53,860 nt of DNA from Pelobacter sp. UBA6093 (GTDB lineage: Bacteria; Desulfobacterota; Desulfuromonadia; Desulfuromonadales; Syntrophotaleaceae): positions 229,508 through 283,367 of the forward strand of contig DIWZ01000033.1 of the NCBI GenBank assembly GCA_002435955.1. The letters run 5' to 3'. Every line of letters starts with the position of its first letter. Within the stretch, counting starts at the first letter, position 1. The translations under genes and the position numbers were made by a program. The notes under the pieces are model-generated. The model had not been told where the DNA came from. It saw only the letters and a list, made by a program, of their open reading frames with translations, and made no database searches. Below, one piece after another: positions 30,964 to 39,930 of the stretch.

Positions 30964-32355
30964 TTAATGTATGGGGATAGAGAGCTTCGCCCGAGTGCCT
31001 TGGTTGGCCACGTTTCTGACAGAAATCTCCCCACCGTGTGCGTGTATGATCGACTGAACCAGACTCAGGCCAAGGCCGTTTCCTGGTGATGAACGACTTT
31101 GGTCTCCCCGAAAAAAACGATCATAGATGCGGGACAAATCATCTGCCGGGATACCCGGTCCGTTATCGGTTATCGTAACAATAATAGTTCGATTCTCAGC
31201 GAAGGCGGAAACCTCCACTTCTCCATCCTGCTGGGTAAATTTGATCGCGTTGTCAAGCAAATTGGCGAGCGCACGTTGCAAGCACCTCCGATCGCCAGGC
31301 ACAATGAGAGGGCCCTCGGGGACCTTGGTGGTTAAAGCGATCCCCTTATCATTAGCGACCGAGGAATACAGCTCCGCCACATCCAGAACCATTTCCTTCA
31401 TATCCACAGGGGCGTGGGCAAGGGGCCGCAGCCCTGCATCAGTCTCGGCGATTTCCAGCATGATGTTGATCATGCCGACCAGGCGGTCGCACTCTTCCAC
31501 AACGGCCCCCGCCATGTCGCGATATTCCTCAAGGTTCTGGCCGCCGGTCAGGGTGGTCTCTGCAAGGCCGCGCATGCGAGTAACTGGGCTGCGCAGATCG
31601 TGGGCTACGTTATTGGTTACATTCTGGAGTTCACTGATGAGGGACTGAATCCGATCCTGCATGCGGTTAAAGGAGTGGGTCAAGTTCCTGATCTCCTCAC
31701 TGCCACCATTCAAGGCGATGCGTTGCGACAGATCGCCCCGACTCATCTGGTCGGCACCGCGTCGAACCCGTTGAATGCCGCTGAGGGCATTCTTCGCCAA
31801 ATAAAAGCCGAACAGAATGCCGGCCAGCAGCATGACCGCAAAAGAGAGGTAAAACATCCTGCGAAAGTCTTGCAGGAGGTGTTCGTCATCACTGAGGATC
31901 TTGCCGAACTGAAGAAGGTGGCCTTCACCCAGTTCCTGGAAAAAAATCCGCACCCGGTGCGGATTGCCGGGCAGGTAGATCGTCTTGAATCGTTCGCTAC
32001 GGCCTGCCTCCAGCTGCCGGGTATGTTCCGGGAGTCCTTGCCAGCGACTGAGGTCTGATGAGGCGACAACCTTGAATTCCGGCGAATAGACGCGGATAAA
32101 AACATGCTCGTCCCCTTCGCCTTCCGTCTCGAGAAATACTTCTCGCCTGAGCCCCTCGATCCCGCTTTCCCGATATATCTCCACGCATTCACTGCCATCA
32201 CCACTGAATTCCGTATCAATCCTCTGAAGCAGATTAGTCTCCAGGTTGTTGTCGATCATCTCGAAAACAGCCAGCGACAGCACAGCGAAGAGCAGAGTGT
32301 AGAAAAAGGTCAGGCGAGCAGGAAGGGTGCGGAACAAGCTACTTTTTATCTTCAA
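30964..32355 (-). CDS. Sensor histidine kinase, heavy-metal (CusS-like) type
   Basis: A 463-residue membrane kinase. Membrane segments near residues 13-31 and 170-188 enclose a periplasmic sensor of about 135 residues; a HAMP domain follows (SGIQRVRRGADQMSRGDLSQ). The phospho-accepting His252 lies in NVAHDLRSPVTRMRG, the N box in LANLLDNAIKF, and G boxes in DNGPGIP and GNGLGLSLV. It autophosphorylates and passes phosphate to the adjacent regulator, whose gene it overlaps by about 17 bases. The signal is unknown; resemblance to CusS and the chrA neighbour suggest a metal ion or envelope signal. Confidence 0.9.
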   Translation of the reverse strand: MKIKSSLFRTLPARLTFFYTLLFAVLSLAVFEMIDNNLETNLLQRIDTEFSGDGSECVEIYRESGIEGLRREVFLETEGEGDEHVFIRVYSPEFKVVASSDLSRWQGLPEHTRQLEAGRSERFKTIYLPGNPHRVRIFFQELGEGHLLQFGKILSDDEHLLQDFRRMFYLSFAVMLLAGILFGFYLAKNALSGIQRVRRGADQMSRGDLSQRIALNGGSEEIRNLTHSFNRMQDRIQSLISELQNVTNNVAHDLRSPVTRMRGLAETTLTGGQNLEEYRDMAGAVVEECDRLVGMINIMLEIAETDAGLRPLAHAPVDMKEMVLDVAELYSSVANDKGIALTTKVPEGPLIVPGDRRCLQRALANLLDNAIKFTQQDGEVEVSAFAENRTIIVTITDNGPGIPADDLSRIYDRFFRGDQSRSSPGNGLGLSLVQSIIHAHGGEISVRNVANQGTRAKLSIPIH

Positions 32356-33016
32356 GGAGATACCCTGCTCCGCGCACGGTATGGATCAATTTGCAGAATT
32401 GCGGCAAATCGATCTTATCGCGCAGGCGGCAGATGCGAGACTCGACGACATTGCTTTCCGGGTCGAAATTATAGTCCCAGACATGTTCCATGAGCATGGT
32501 TTTGGAAACGACCCGCCCCTCGTTGCGCATGAGATACGCCAGCAAGGAGAACTCCCGCTGCGGCAGTTCGATTTCAAGTTCCCCGCGGAAAACCTTGCGC
32601 CGGACAAGATCCAGGGTCAGGTCGGCGACGGTCAGGGTGGTCGGTTGCTCGCGGGCCTGGCTTCTGCGCCATAGGGCCTGGACGCGGGTCAACAGTTCGG
32701 TAAAGGCGAACGGTTTGACCAGATAGTCGTCGCCGCCGGTCTGTAAGCCGCGAACCCGGTCATCGACCGTATTCTTGGCACTCAGGACCAGAATTGGCGT
32801 ATTGATGCGCTGCTTACGCAGCCGCTCAATAAGTGACAGGCCGTCGAGTTTGGGCAACATGATATCGACCACGGCAACGTCATAACTGCCGTCCTCCGCC
32901 ATGAACAGCCCTTCCATGCCGTCGACGGCACTGTCTACCACAAACCCCGCCTGATTGAACCCTTTCTTGATGAACTGAGCTGTTCGCGCATCGTCTTCCA
33001 CCAGCAGTATCCGCAT
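32339..33016 (-). CDS. OmpR/PhoB-family response regulator (CusR-like)
   Basis: A 225-residue regulator. The receiver starts MRILLVEDDARTAQFI, with acceptor Asp51 in VVDIMLP, switch Ser in LVLSAKNTVDDRV and Lys in DDYLVKPFAF. The C-terminal winged helix contains ELPQREFSLLAYLMRNEGRV and ESRICRLRDKID, as in OmpR. ATG at 33016 (RBS GAGGG) is used; a longer frame upstream has no family match. It is translated ahead of and overlaps the kinase gene. The target could be the LTA-synthase-like gene upstream or chrA; no binding site was found by eye. Confidence 0.92.
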   Translation of the reverse strand: MRILLVEDDARTAQFIKKGFNQAGFVVDSAVDGMEGLFMAEDGSYDVAVVDIMLPKLDGLSLIERLRKQRINTPILVLSAKNTVDDRVRGLQTGGDDYLVKPFAFTELLTRVQALWRRSQAREQPTTLTVADLTLDLVRRKVFRGELEIELPQREFSLLAYLMRNEGRVVSKTMLMEHVWDYNFDPESNVVESRICRLRDKIDLPQFCKLIHTVRGAGYLLEDKK

Positions 33017-33188
33017 CGCAATCCCTCGTCTTTCCGACCCTGTCGACAGCCCAAGGGGAGCTGACATCCTGTTGCGAAAACGCTCCGCTTCCCCCGGGAC
33101 CGTTCATTTTAAGGCCTATTGCCAAGGATTGCAAAGAGGGAATGTCGACCGGTGGAAAGGCCGCCAGTGGTCAATACCGGGCCGCAAC

Positions 33189-35246
33189 TCACTCCTTCAC
33201 TTCCCCGATCTTGGTCAGCAGGCCATGGCCACTGTTCAAACGTACCTCGGCCAACGAATGTTCGCCGAGGACATACTGCTGCTTCAGATAAGCCAGGCTC
33301 GGCCAGAGCGCGGTGGCAAGGGCGTCTTTGACCAGTTCCGGATCCTCCTGGCCGGCAGGAATGAGCTTATCCGCCCTGAATGTAAACTGCCGGGACGGCT
33401 TGTTGGCCGCATGCACCACCACTTGATCACCGCGCATATAGGCATGGGTCGATCCGTATTGCATAATGGCCCGGCCGGGGAAATCTTCGGGGAGTTGCAG
33501 CAGATCGTGACCAGGCATGGGGTGCTCGGAATTCAGGCCCATCAGCGACAAAAGGGTTGGTGGCAGATCGGCCTGGCTGGCGACCTTGTGGTACTCGGCG
33601 GTCTTGATGGAACCGCCAAGAATCAGTCCGGGGATATGGAAGTGTTCTATCGGGATCAGGCTGGGCCCCTTGACAACATCGTCGTGATCGGCGACCACCA
33701 GAAACAGGGTATTGTCCCAGTAATCCGACGCACGGGCTTTGCGGAAAAATTCACCCAGGGCATAGTCGGCATAACGGATTGCGCTGGCAACCGTGCCCCG
33801 TCCCGTCGTCAGTTTCGCCGCCGGGCTCTCCGGAATTTCGTAGGGGGAGTGGTTGGATGAGGTAAAAACCAGGGCAAAGAACGGGGCGTCGCCGTGGCGG
33901 GTAAATTCCTCGTTTGCACGCCGGAGCAGGTCACCATCCGAAACGCCCCAGGTGCCGCGAAAGCTCGGGGCCGGGTAATCGTTTTCGTCAATGACCCTGT
34001 CAAAGCCGTTGGCCAGAAGAAAACCTCGCATATTGTCAAAATGGCTCTCCCCGCCGTAGATAAAATCATTCCGGTAACCGGCCTCTTTCAATATGCGGGC
34101 GAGGGTGAAAAAGCCGTTCTGGGCCAGCCCCAGCTTTACCACGCTTCGCGCCGGGCTCGGAAAGAAGCCGGTCGTGACCGCCTCGATACCGCGAATTGAT
34201 CGGGTTCCCGTCGCGTAAAGCTGCTTGAACCACAGGCCCTGCCCGGCCAGTTTATCGAGTTCAGGGGTGAGGGGCTTGCCGCCGAGAGACCCTACATACT
34301 GCGCCCCCAGGCTCTCCTCCAGGATGATGACCAGGTTCATCGGCCGTTGCCGCACGGTCGCGGCTTTTTGCCGGTGCAGGGTCGGAATCTTGTCCGAGAC
34401 GAATGCGGCAGGGGGTAGCAGCATCCCGCGCCGGATGCGCTGGACGATTTCTTCGTCCTCCATCTTCGGATAGATCTTGGTCTTGCCATTCTCGTCCTTC
34501 AGGCGGTAGATCGCATAAAGAACCGAGAAGGCGGAATTGAGGCACAACTCATTGACCAGGTGATCGCTGGAGAAGGCCGCCGTACTAGGGTTGGCGGGGC
34601 GATGATCGAAGCTGTTGCGCCCCCCGATCAGCAGCAAGCAGAGGACAAGGGGAAAAACGACCAGGCGTTTGCCGATGCCCCACCGCTCCACCGGTACGGC
34701 AGTCGGCCGAAAGATCTTGCGAACGACGAAGATCATCACCGCCGTCAACAGCAGCGCGGACAGCAGCTGGATTCTGAAATCGCCCCAGATGGTCAGGGCA
34801 ACTTCCTTCGGATGGTTGAGGTATTCGACAAAAATCCGGTTGGGGCGAAGATCGTATTGCAGGATAAAAGACGGGGTGCTCGCCTCCATGAAGACCATAA
34901 ATATGATCCAGAAAGACAGCCAAACAGCGGATATTTTCTGAAAGAGCGATCTGCTGTACAAGCCCGCAGGAAACAGGAACAGTCCCAGAGCGATCGGCAC
35001 CAGCAGATAGCAGATCAGGATCATGTCCATACGGATGCCGAAGCCGAGCACCTTCCAGAAACCGTCGACCGCCTCAACCCTCGGCCATTGCCAGATAACC
35101 AGACCCAGACGTGCTAGACTAAGCAGCAATGTGGCAACCACCAGAAATTTCAAAAGAGGACGCAGGGGGCCGGCTGCCTTTGCAATAGCAGTAAAAGAAC
35201 TGTCAAACTTCTTGGCTATATTTTCGAAAAACACAATTTTCGGCAT
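33189..35246 (-). CDS. LTA synthase / phosphoglycerol transferase family sulfatase-fold protein
   Basis: A 685-residue membrane enzyme. Five membrane segments fill about residues 30-210. The extracytoplasmic sulfatase-fold domain follows: NLVIILEESLGAQYVGSLGG (metal Glu), TGTRSIRGIEAVTTGFFP (nucleophile Thr), FTSSNHSPYEIP and FLVVADHDDVV (metal ligands). The family moves glycerol-phosphate or phosphoethanolamine onto lipids or glucans (LtaS, MdoB/OpgB, EptA-like). In a Gram-negative the likely products are modified periplasmic glucans or LPS. The gene lies 170 bases ahead of the two-component genes on the same strand and may be coregulated. Confidence 0.85.
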   Translation of the reverse strand: MPKIVFFENIAKKFDSSFTAIAKAAGPLRPLLKFLVVATLLLSLARLGLVIWQWPRVEAVDGFWKVLGFGIRMDMILICYLLVPIALGLFLFPAGLYSRSLFQKISAVWLSFWIIFMVFMEASTPSFILQYDLRPNRIFVEYLNHPKEVALTIWGDFRIQLLSALLLTAVMIFVVRKIFRPTAVPVERWGIGKRLVVFPLVLCLLLIGGRNSFDHRPANPSTAAFSSDHLVNELCLNSAFSVLYAIYRLKDENGKTKIYPKMEDEEIVQRIRRGMLLPPAAFVSDKIPTLHRQKAATVRQRPMNLVIILEESLGAQYVGSLGGKPLTPELDKLAGQGLWFKQLYATGTRSIRGIEAVTTGFFPSPARSVVKLGLAQNGFFTLARILKEAGYRNDFIYGGESHFDNMRGFLLANGFDRVIDENDYPAPSFRGTWGVSDGDLLRRANEEFTRHGDAPFFALVFTSSNHSPYEIPESPAAKLTTGRGTVASAIRYADYALGEFFRKARASDYWDNTLFLVVADHDDVVKGPSLIPIEHFHIPGLILGGSIKTAEYHKVASQADLPPTLLSLMGLNSEHPMPGHDLLQLPEDFPGRAIMQYGSTHAYMRGDQVVVHAANKPSRQFTFRADKLIPAGQEDPELVKDALATALWPSLAYLKQQYVLGEHSLAEVRLNSGHGLLTKIGEVKE

Positions 35247-35603
35247 GATTATCTTCCCTCGAAAGAGACGTTAAAGGCGGACTGTTGGGATGTTTTCCAA
35301 CAACAACTTTGAACGCACCAAAGCAAAGAGTGGTGAACTCTCGGAGGAAGGTACCAAATCAAGGTTGCCTCAAGATGACTGGGACATTACCATTTGGTCA
35401 TCTTGATTCGAAACCAGCAAGCTGGTTTTCATCCATGGTTTCCGAATGGACGATGGGTTGCGCAGGAGGTTGGAAGAACTGTCGGAAAAATTCCGAATCT
35501 CCGTTTGTCAAGCTTGACCCCTTTTGCTTGTCAAGCTTGACCCCTTTTGCTTATGCTTTTGCTTCTACGGAGGGGTGTGGGAGATTCATTGAGGGAGTTT
35601 TAA
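35247..35603. repeat. Gap with tandem repeat and hairpin
   Basis: This 357-base stretch has no supported gene. It contains a tandem pair of about 23 bp, TTGTCAAGCTTGACCCC plus TTTTGC, at 35505-35552, each unit holding the palindrome TCAAGCTTGA. A separate hairpin has arms CAAGATGAC (35371-35379) and GTCATCTTG (35397-35405). The repeats may be leftover element ends; no transposase is near. Confidence 0.6.
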
Positions 35604-36248
35604 TCAGGGTTGAGGAATCACATATTTAAAAACAGCAAAATAGTGGCAGCCGCTCCCCGCCAGAACGAAAAGGTGCCAGATAGCATGATGAAAAAGGAGC
35701 TTTTTCCAGAAATAAAAGATCAGACCGAATGTATAAAAAAGTCCGCCGGCAAGGAGAAGATTGATCCCCGGGCTGGGGATCAGCTCCATGGCGGGTTTGA
35801 TGGCAAATATCATCATCCAGCCCATGAAGAGGTAAATCAGCGGTCCCAGAATTTTAAAACGTTGGACGAAAAAGATTTTGAAGAAGACCCCCGCAAGGGT
35901 CAGAGTCCACAGTACGGTGAACAACGTCCAGCCCCAGTTTCCGCGCAGATAGACCAAGGTAAACGGGGTGTAGGTTCCCGCAATGAGTAGATATATGGTT
36001 GCATGATCAAGGATTCTGAAAAGCATCCCCCAACGTTGGTGAAATTTGAAAACATGATACAGGGTAAAGGCGGCGTAGGATATAACCAGGCTTGATCCAT
36101 AGATGACACAACTCGTGAGATGCCACCCATTTCCATTCTGGGATGCCAGGGCGATCAAGGCGATCAGGCCGGGTATGCTCAGGAACCAGCCGATGGCCGA
36201 GGCGAATATATTGGCAAACATGGTCGGTTTGTAATAACGGGTTTCCAT
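35604..36248 (-). CDS. Hemolysin III / PAQR family membrane protein
   Basis: A 214-residue seven-helix protein of the hemolysin III (YqfA/PAQR) family. Conserved points: SCVIYGSSLVISYAAFTLYH, ILDHATIYLLIAGTYTPFTL and the C-terminal HHAIWHLFVLAGSGCHYFAV, which supply the Ser, Asp and three His of the putative zinc site. The enzymatic role in bacteria is not firmly known; ceramidase-like hydrolysis or membrane stress sensing have been suggested for the superfamily. The ribosome-binding site AAGGGATT lies only about 14 bases from the edge of the family B repeat at 36262, so the promoter must lie in or beyond that element. A fragment of a second copy is at 39859-39930. Confidence 0.9.
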   Translation of the reverse strand: METRYYKPTMFANIFASAIGWFLSIPGLIALIALASQNGNGWHLTSCVIYGSSLVISYAAFTLYHVFKFHQRWGMLFRILDHATIYLLIAGTYTPFTLVYLRGNWGWTLFTVLWTLTLAGVFFKIFFVQRFKILGPLIYLFMGWMMIFAIKPAMELIPSPGINLLLAGGLFYTFGLIFYFWKKLLFHHAIWHLFVLAGSGCHYFAVFKYVIPQP

Positions 36249-36261
36249 GGGTTAATCCCTT

Positions 36262-36411
36262 GATGGCGTCGCAAAAAGTCCGCCCTTCTGCGTTACGGCG
36301 TTTTTTCAGGACCTCGACATACTATATGTATGCCTTCGCCCCTGAAAAACCACCAAGCCTTGCAGGGCGAAATTTTTGCTTAGCCATCCTATGAGTTTTT
36401 GCGAGGGCATC
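36262..36411. repeat. Family B inverted-repeat element, complete copy
   Basis: A 150-bp unit with near-perfect ends GATGGCGTCGCAAAAA and TTTTTGCGAGGGCATC. Inside, TTTTTCAGG...CCTGAAAAA and CATACTATATGTATG form nested hairpins. A second copy is at 43571-43704, and a partial one directly follows at 36419-36444. Confidence 0.85.
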
Positions 36412-36418
36412 ATCCCTT

Positions 36419-36444
36419 GATGGCGTCGCAAAAAGTCCGCCCGG
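36419..36444. repeat. Family B element, left-end fragment
   Basis: CCCTTGATGGCGTCGCAAAA and the next bases repeat the left end of the complete copy just upstream in direct orientation; the copy stops after about 26 bases near the stop codon region of the Vgb-like gene. Confidence 0.75.
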
Positions 36445-36475
36445 GGCGGTTCCGCGTCCCCTTCCGTATCCGCTG

Positions 36476-37462
36476 TTACTTGATTCGCACCACACCTACC
36501 TTGTTGACCCCGCTGCATGCGATAAAAAGGTCCCCTTGTGGTGTCGCCACTATGTGCCGCACGACCCTGCCAGTTGAAGGAATTTTCCAGGAGGCAAACT
36601 TCCCGGTCTGAGGATCAAACCGGACGATGGTGTTCGGCGTGGCACCCGATTCGCTGTACCACACCTTGCCGTCCGGCGTGGCGGCCATGCCGTAGGGGGC
36701 CGCGCTTTTGCCGGCCGGTGACAACCATTCGGTCACCTGTCCGCTTTTCGGATCGAGACGGCCAAGGTACCCGCGGGCGAAATCGGTATACCAGATCATA
36801 TCGTCGCTGGTCACGGCGATGCGCCTCGGCCTTGCCCCTTCGGGTAGAAGATATTCGGTAATGGCCAGGGTGTCGGGATCGATGCGACCGATTTTGTTGG
36901 TACCCAGTTCGCAGAAGAAGGCCACCCCTTGTGCATTTACCACGATGCCGTAGGGCCGGGAACGGGGTGTGGGAGAAGACTTCAGATCTATTCTGCCGGT
37001 TGCGGGGTCGAGTCTCCCGATGAAATTTCCTTGCTGAACCGTGAACCAGAGCCTCCCCCTGGCATCGAAGATCAGGGTGTGGGGATCACCGGCCTTGGGG
37101 TCGGGCAGGGGGAATTTCTTTACCGTGCCGTTTTGCGGATCAAGTTTTCCGATATATCCCTTGGCATTTGCCGTAAACCAGATGTACCCCTGCCGGTCAG
37201 CTACCAGGCCGTGAGGCCTGGAGCCAGGGATGGGCAGTGGAAACTCGCGGATTTCGCCGGTGGCAGGATCGACTCGGCCAAGCAGATTTGCCCCCATGCC
37301 CGTGTACCAGAGGGCACCGTCCGTGGCCACGGCCGGATCGTGGGGGAATGTCCCGGTGGTGGGTAGATCCCACTCTTCGATCATTACCTCCGCCGCGGAC
37401 AAAGCAAGGCAGGGCAGGCCGAGACCAAGAACCAGAACAATGAATAACAACAGCCGTTTCAT
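36476..37462 (-). CDS. Exported Vgb-like beta-propeller (streptogramin lyase family)
   Basis: A 328-residue protein with cleavable signal peptide (LLLFIVLVLGLGLPCLALSA). The mature part has seven repeats of about 42 residues with the pattern GxIGRLDPxTGxxxxFPLP...PxGIxxxxxGxxWFT, a seven-bladed propeller as in virginiamycin B lyase. The catalytic His and acidic residues of true Vgb cannot be confirmed from the repeats alone, and an antibiotic-lyase role in this organism is unproven. Most relatives are periplasmic propellers of unknown substrate. ATG at 37462 is chosen from the signal peptide. Confidence 0.8.
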   Translation of the reverse strand: MKRLLLFIVLVLGLGLPCLALSAAEVMIEEWDLPTTGTFPHDPAVATDGALWYTGMGANLLGRVDPATGEIREFPLPIPGSRPHGLVADRQGYIWFTANAKGYIGKLDPQNGTVKKFPLPDPKAGDPHTLIFDARGRLWFTVQQGNFIGRLDPATGRIDLKSSPTPRSRPYGIVVNAQGVAFFCELGTNKIGRIDPDTLAITEYLLPEGARPRRIAVTSDDMIWYTDFARGYLGRLDPKSGQVTEWLSPAGKSAAPYGMAATPDGKVWYSESGATPNTIVRFDPQTGKFASWKIPSTGRVVRHIVATPQGDLFIACSGVNKVGVVRIK

Positions 37463-37658
37463 AGGAGCAGCCCTTCTCATGATCGAAAAACTCAGCTCGA
37501 ATGTTTTTTTTGATATTATACCCGATGATCTGCCTGGAAATGACAACCGAAAATTGACCACCAGTGATCACCGAATTTTGACCACCCCCCGGTTTTCTTG
37601 ATATAGAGGCACCCAAAAGGGGGCGTGTCCACACATTTCATTTTGTAAAAAGTCTGGG

Positions 37659-37711
37659 AATCTGTCTGGCTCTCCATGAGCCGGCTGCAAATTCGGCTGT
37701 TTGGCCCATAT
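37659..37711. repeat. Family A element, left-end fragment
   Basis: CATGAGCCGGCTGCAAATTC and the following GGCTGTTTGGCCCATAT are identical to the left interior of the complete element at 5055. The terminal repeat itself is degenerate and the right half is absent. Confidence 0.8.
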
Positions 37712-37783
37712 TCGTTCTGCCCCTTCCTTCTCCTCATCTCCTCAGTTAAGCCACCGGTATTTTAGAGCTTTCGGGTGCTATTG

Positions 37784-37819
37784 AAAAAGGCTCAGGCCAT
37801 TTCAGGCTTGAGCCTTTTT
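37784..37819. terminator. Bidirectional intrinsic terminator
   Basis: AAAAAGGCTCA / TGAGCCTTTTT, a perfect 11-bp stem, placed after the ferritin-like gene on the minus strand. Confidence 0.9.
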
Positions 37820-37859
37820 CCATTCGTTGAAACGAGAGACGGGATTCAAGCCAGGGCAG

Positions 37860-38348
37860 TTAGCCTCCCCAAGGCATCCCTGCGTACTCTTCGAACGCCA
37901 TGTCATGATATTTCTTGAACAGACTTTCGTGATCGCGTTCCCAATTTGCCAGCTTTTCAAGGACCTGCTTTGCATCCCCTTCAGCTTTGGCGGCGGCCTT
38001 TTCATAAAATTCGGCAAAATCGCGCTCGATCAGGTAAGCCATGCGCAGGACGGGCAGATCCGGCACCATGGATTCCAGAACCGTTCTGTCAAGAATTTCG
38101 GAAGCCGCACGCTGTGAGAAGAAAAATTCTTCATCTTCAGGAACATTTTCCAAGCTGGGTGAACCCTTTTTTTCGATCTGGTCTATCTTGCTCTGAATAA
38201 AGTCGATGTGCTTCTGTTCCTCTGCAGCCAGATTCTTAAACGCACCAGTGGCTGCTCCATGACTCATGCGTTCAGCATTCTGCTCAAAAAAACGTTTTCC
38301 CTCAATTTCACGCTGCAGGGCATACTTGTAAATCTTCAGGATATCCAT
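37860..38348 (-). CDS. Ferritin-like (rubrerythrin-type) diiron protein
   Basis: A 162-residue four-helix protein. Possible diiron ligands are in QREIEGKRFFEQNAERM, AAEEQKHIDFIQ (ExxH), YLIERDFAEFYEKAA and NWERDHESLF (ExxH-like). This is the rubrerythrin/ferritin-like pattern without a C-terminal rubredoxin domain. Members reduce peroxide or store iron; in anaerobes they guard against oxygen. ATG at 38348 has GGGGAG before it; the frame continues upstream without family similarity. Monocistronic, with the terminator at 37784-37819. Confidence 0.85.
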   Translation of the reverse strand: MDILKIYKYALQREIEGKRFFEQNAERMSHGAATGAFKNLAAEEQKHIDFIQSKIDQIEKKGSPSLENVPEDEEFFFSQRAASEILDRTVLESMVPDLPVLRMAYLIERDFAEFYEKAAAKAEGDAKQVLEKLANWERDHESLFKKYHDMAFEEYAGMPWGG

Positions 38349-38739
38349 TGGTTCTCCCCTTTTAAAATGGCGTTGACACCACTGCCAGTTGGTTGACCTG
38401 GTGATTCCTCGGGTGCGAAATGGCTGCGGGACTAATGAGCCGTGAAAAGATAATAGTTGCAAAATCCCGGATGTCAATCCTGACACTCAGGCACATGAAA
38501 GGTCCGGTCGCGGTAGAACCCATCGGAGGATGCCGGTGACGGGGGCGGTATTTCGGAGCAAGGGCCCCTCCCTGGGAGGCAGAGGAAGTCCGCCACCTGC
38601 AAATCCTATGGTAGACATCGGATATCCCTTTTGATGATTCCCAAGCCTGAAGGGGCAGCCAAAATACCCGTTGCGAGAAACATGATGATCGAAGGTTGCC
38701 GAAGTTTTTGGTCAAGGATCCCCATGAGGGTTGCAAGGC
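38349..38739. other. Gene-free stretch
   Basis: About 390 bases between the ferritin-like and potassium-channel genes. A long minus-strand frame exists but has no plausible start, domain or codon pattern. I see no repeat or hairpin worth naming. Confidence 0.5.
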
Positions 38740-39606
38740 TCAATATAGTGGCGATGTTTCACCAACAGCAGGAGTCTGGGGACGAATGACCGGGGAAGCC
38801 TGCTCATCGAAGGGATTGGTGCGCATGGCGAGAGAAAAGAGAAACGGGTAACTGTCCTTCATGTGGGATATGTATTCGAGCCATTGGCGGACGATTAAGG
38901 TATAAGCCCGCTTGATATCGCCGCCCAGGTGGTCACGGTCTGTTTCCGGCAAACCGAGGTATTCTTCCCGGTATTCCAACTCTTCTTTGAGATGCAAGAC
39001 CGCAATGAGCAGGTCGGTGAAGGATTCGTGCTCCAACATATAGGGACTTTCAAGCAATCTGACCAGCAGTTGGCTTTGACGTTCCAGATGGCTTTTCAGG
39101 GTTGTTATGTCGATTCGCTGCATATCGACTTCAAAAAGGTGACCATCAAGTTGATTGCGGGCTTTTAGAAATTCCTGTTGGCTCCAGTCGTCCTTTACCG
39201 TCAAAACCTTCGCGAGATAAGCATAGTCCTTGTCCGCTTCTGAAAAAAAGCGCATCAGGCGTGTACCGGCTTCGCTGAAGAACAAACCAACGACCATCTG
39301 CAACTTCTGCAGGCGGACGGCGTTGTCGCGGCGACTGATAAAAATTTCGGTGGCATTAGCCAACAATCCGACGAAGGTTCCGACACCGGTGATAATGAGC
39401 ACGATGGCCAATACTCTGCCGAGATCGGTGGCGGGAACGATGTCGCCATATCCGACTGTGGCGATGGTCACGATGGTGAAATAGGCGGCGGATGCAAGGG
39501 GAAGTCCTTCGACCAGCATGAATCCGAAAGTTCCGGTAACCATTACCAGTAGAAAGACAGATAGATAGACGATAAATCGCAGTTTTTCGGTTCTGGAGCT
39601 AGTCAT
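38740..39606 (-). CDS. Two-helix potassium channel protein
   Basis: A 288-residue protein. Two membrane helices (about residues 11-30 and 62-84) enclose a pore loop with selectivity filter TVGYGD at residues 50-55. The 200-residue C-terminus is cytoplasmic, helical and without an RCK/TrkA-N nucleotide motif, so gating is by another mechanism. It ends in a Pro-rich tail. The start overlaps a small upstream frame by four bases. K+ selectivity is well supported by the filter; physiological role is inferred (osmotic or membrane potential control). Confidence 0.9.
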   Translation of the reverse strand: MTSSRTEKLRFIVYLSVFLLVMVTGTFGFMLVEGLPLASAAYFTIVTIATVGYGDIVPATDLGRVLAIVLIITGVGTFVGLLANATEIFISRRDNAVRLQKLQMVVGLFFSEAGTRLMRFFSEADKDYAYLAKVLTVKDDWSQQEFLKARNQLDGHLFEVDMQRIDITTLKSHLERQSQLLVRLLESPYMLEHESFTDLLIAVLHLKEELEYREEYLGLPETDRDHLGGDIKRAYTLIVRQWLEYISHMKDSYPFLFSLAMRTNPFDEQASPVIRPQTPAVGETSPLY

Positions 39607-39824
39607 GATGTGCGTTCCCGGTGGTTAACAAGCGGTTTCGTCGAATTTTTCCAGATGTTCGCGTTCAGCAAGGACTGTCGTGTCGGCCAGCCTGCTGTGA
39701 GCAGGCAGATGTCTCCTGCCGGCATCAAGGGAAGGGCTCCCAGGGCAGGTAGCAACAGGGTAGCGGCAACGAGGGCGAAAATCCAGACAAAGATCGGGGT
39801 AAATTCAGGGGATACCATACTCAT
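39603..39824 (-). CDS. Possible small membrane protein upstream of the K+ channel
   Basis: A 73-residue frame starting MSMVSPEFTPIFVWIFALVA with one strong hydrophobic segment (residues 9-34). Its stop overlaps the start of the channel gene by four bases, the arrangement of translationally coupled genes. No good ribosome-binding site and no family match, so it may be a remnant. Confidence 0.35.
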   Translation of the reverse strand: MSMVSPEFTPIFVWIFALVAATLLLPALGALPLMPAGDICLLTAGWPTRQSLLNANIWKNSTKPLVNHRERTS

Positions 39825-39858
39825 TGGCACGCCGTCTTTCGTGGTGATGGCAGGCTAC

Positions 39859-39930
39859 CTAATAAAAACCTGCAAAAAAGTGACAGGCGCTCCCCGTCCG
39901 AACGGAAAGCTTCCAGATGGTATGATTGAT
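39859..39930 (-). pseudogene. C-terminal fragment of a second hemolysin III family gene
   Basis: Minus-strand codons give NHTIWKLSVRTGSACHFFAG then FY and stop, which aligns with HHAIWHLFVLAGSGCHYFAV of the intact protein at 35604. The DNA is also clearly related to 35640-35690. Everything upstream is lost. Confidence 0.75.

Larger units (their letters stand above)
37463..37859. other. Intergenic stretch holding a family A fragment and a terminator
   Basis: About 400 bases without a gene between the Vgb-like and ferritin-like genes. It contains the family A fragment at 37659-37711 and the ferritin-like terminator at 37784-37819; the rest should contain the Vgb-like promoter but no clear boxes were seen. 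Confidence 0.5.

Noticed and set aside
38362..38736. 124-codon minus-strand frame between ferritin-like and K+ channel genes
   Set aside because: No recognisable domain or start; the composition looks non-coding.
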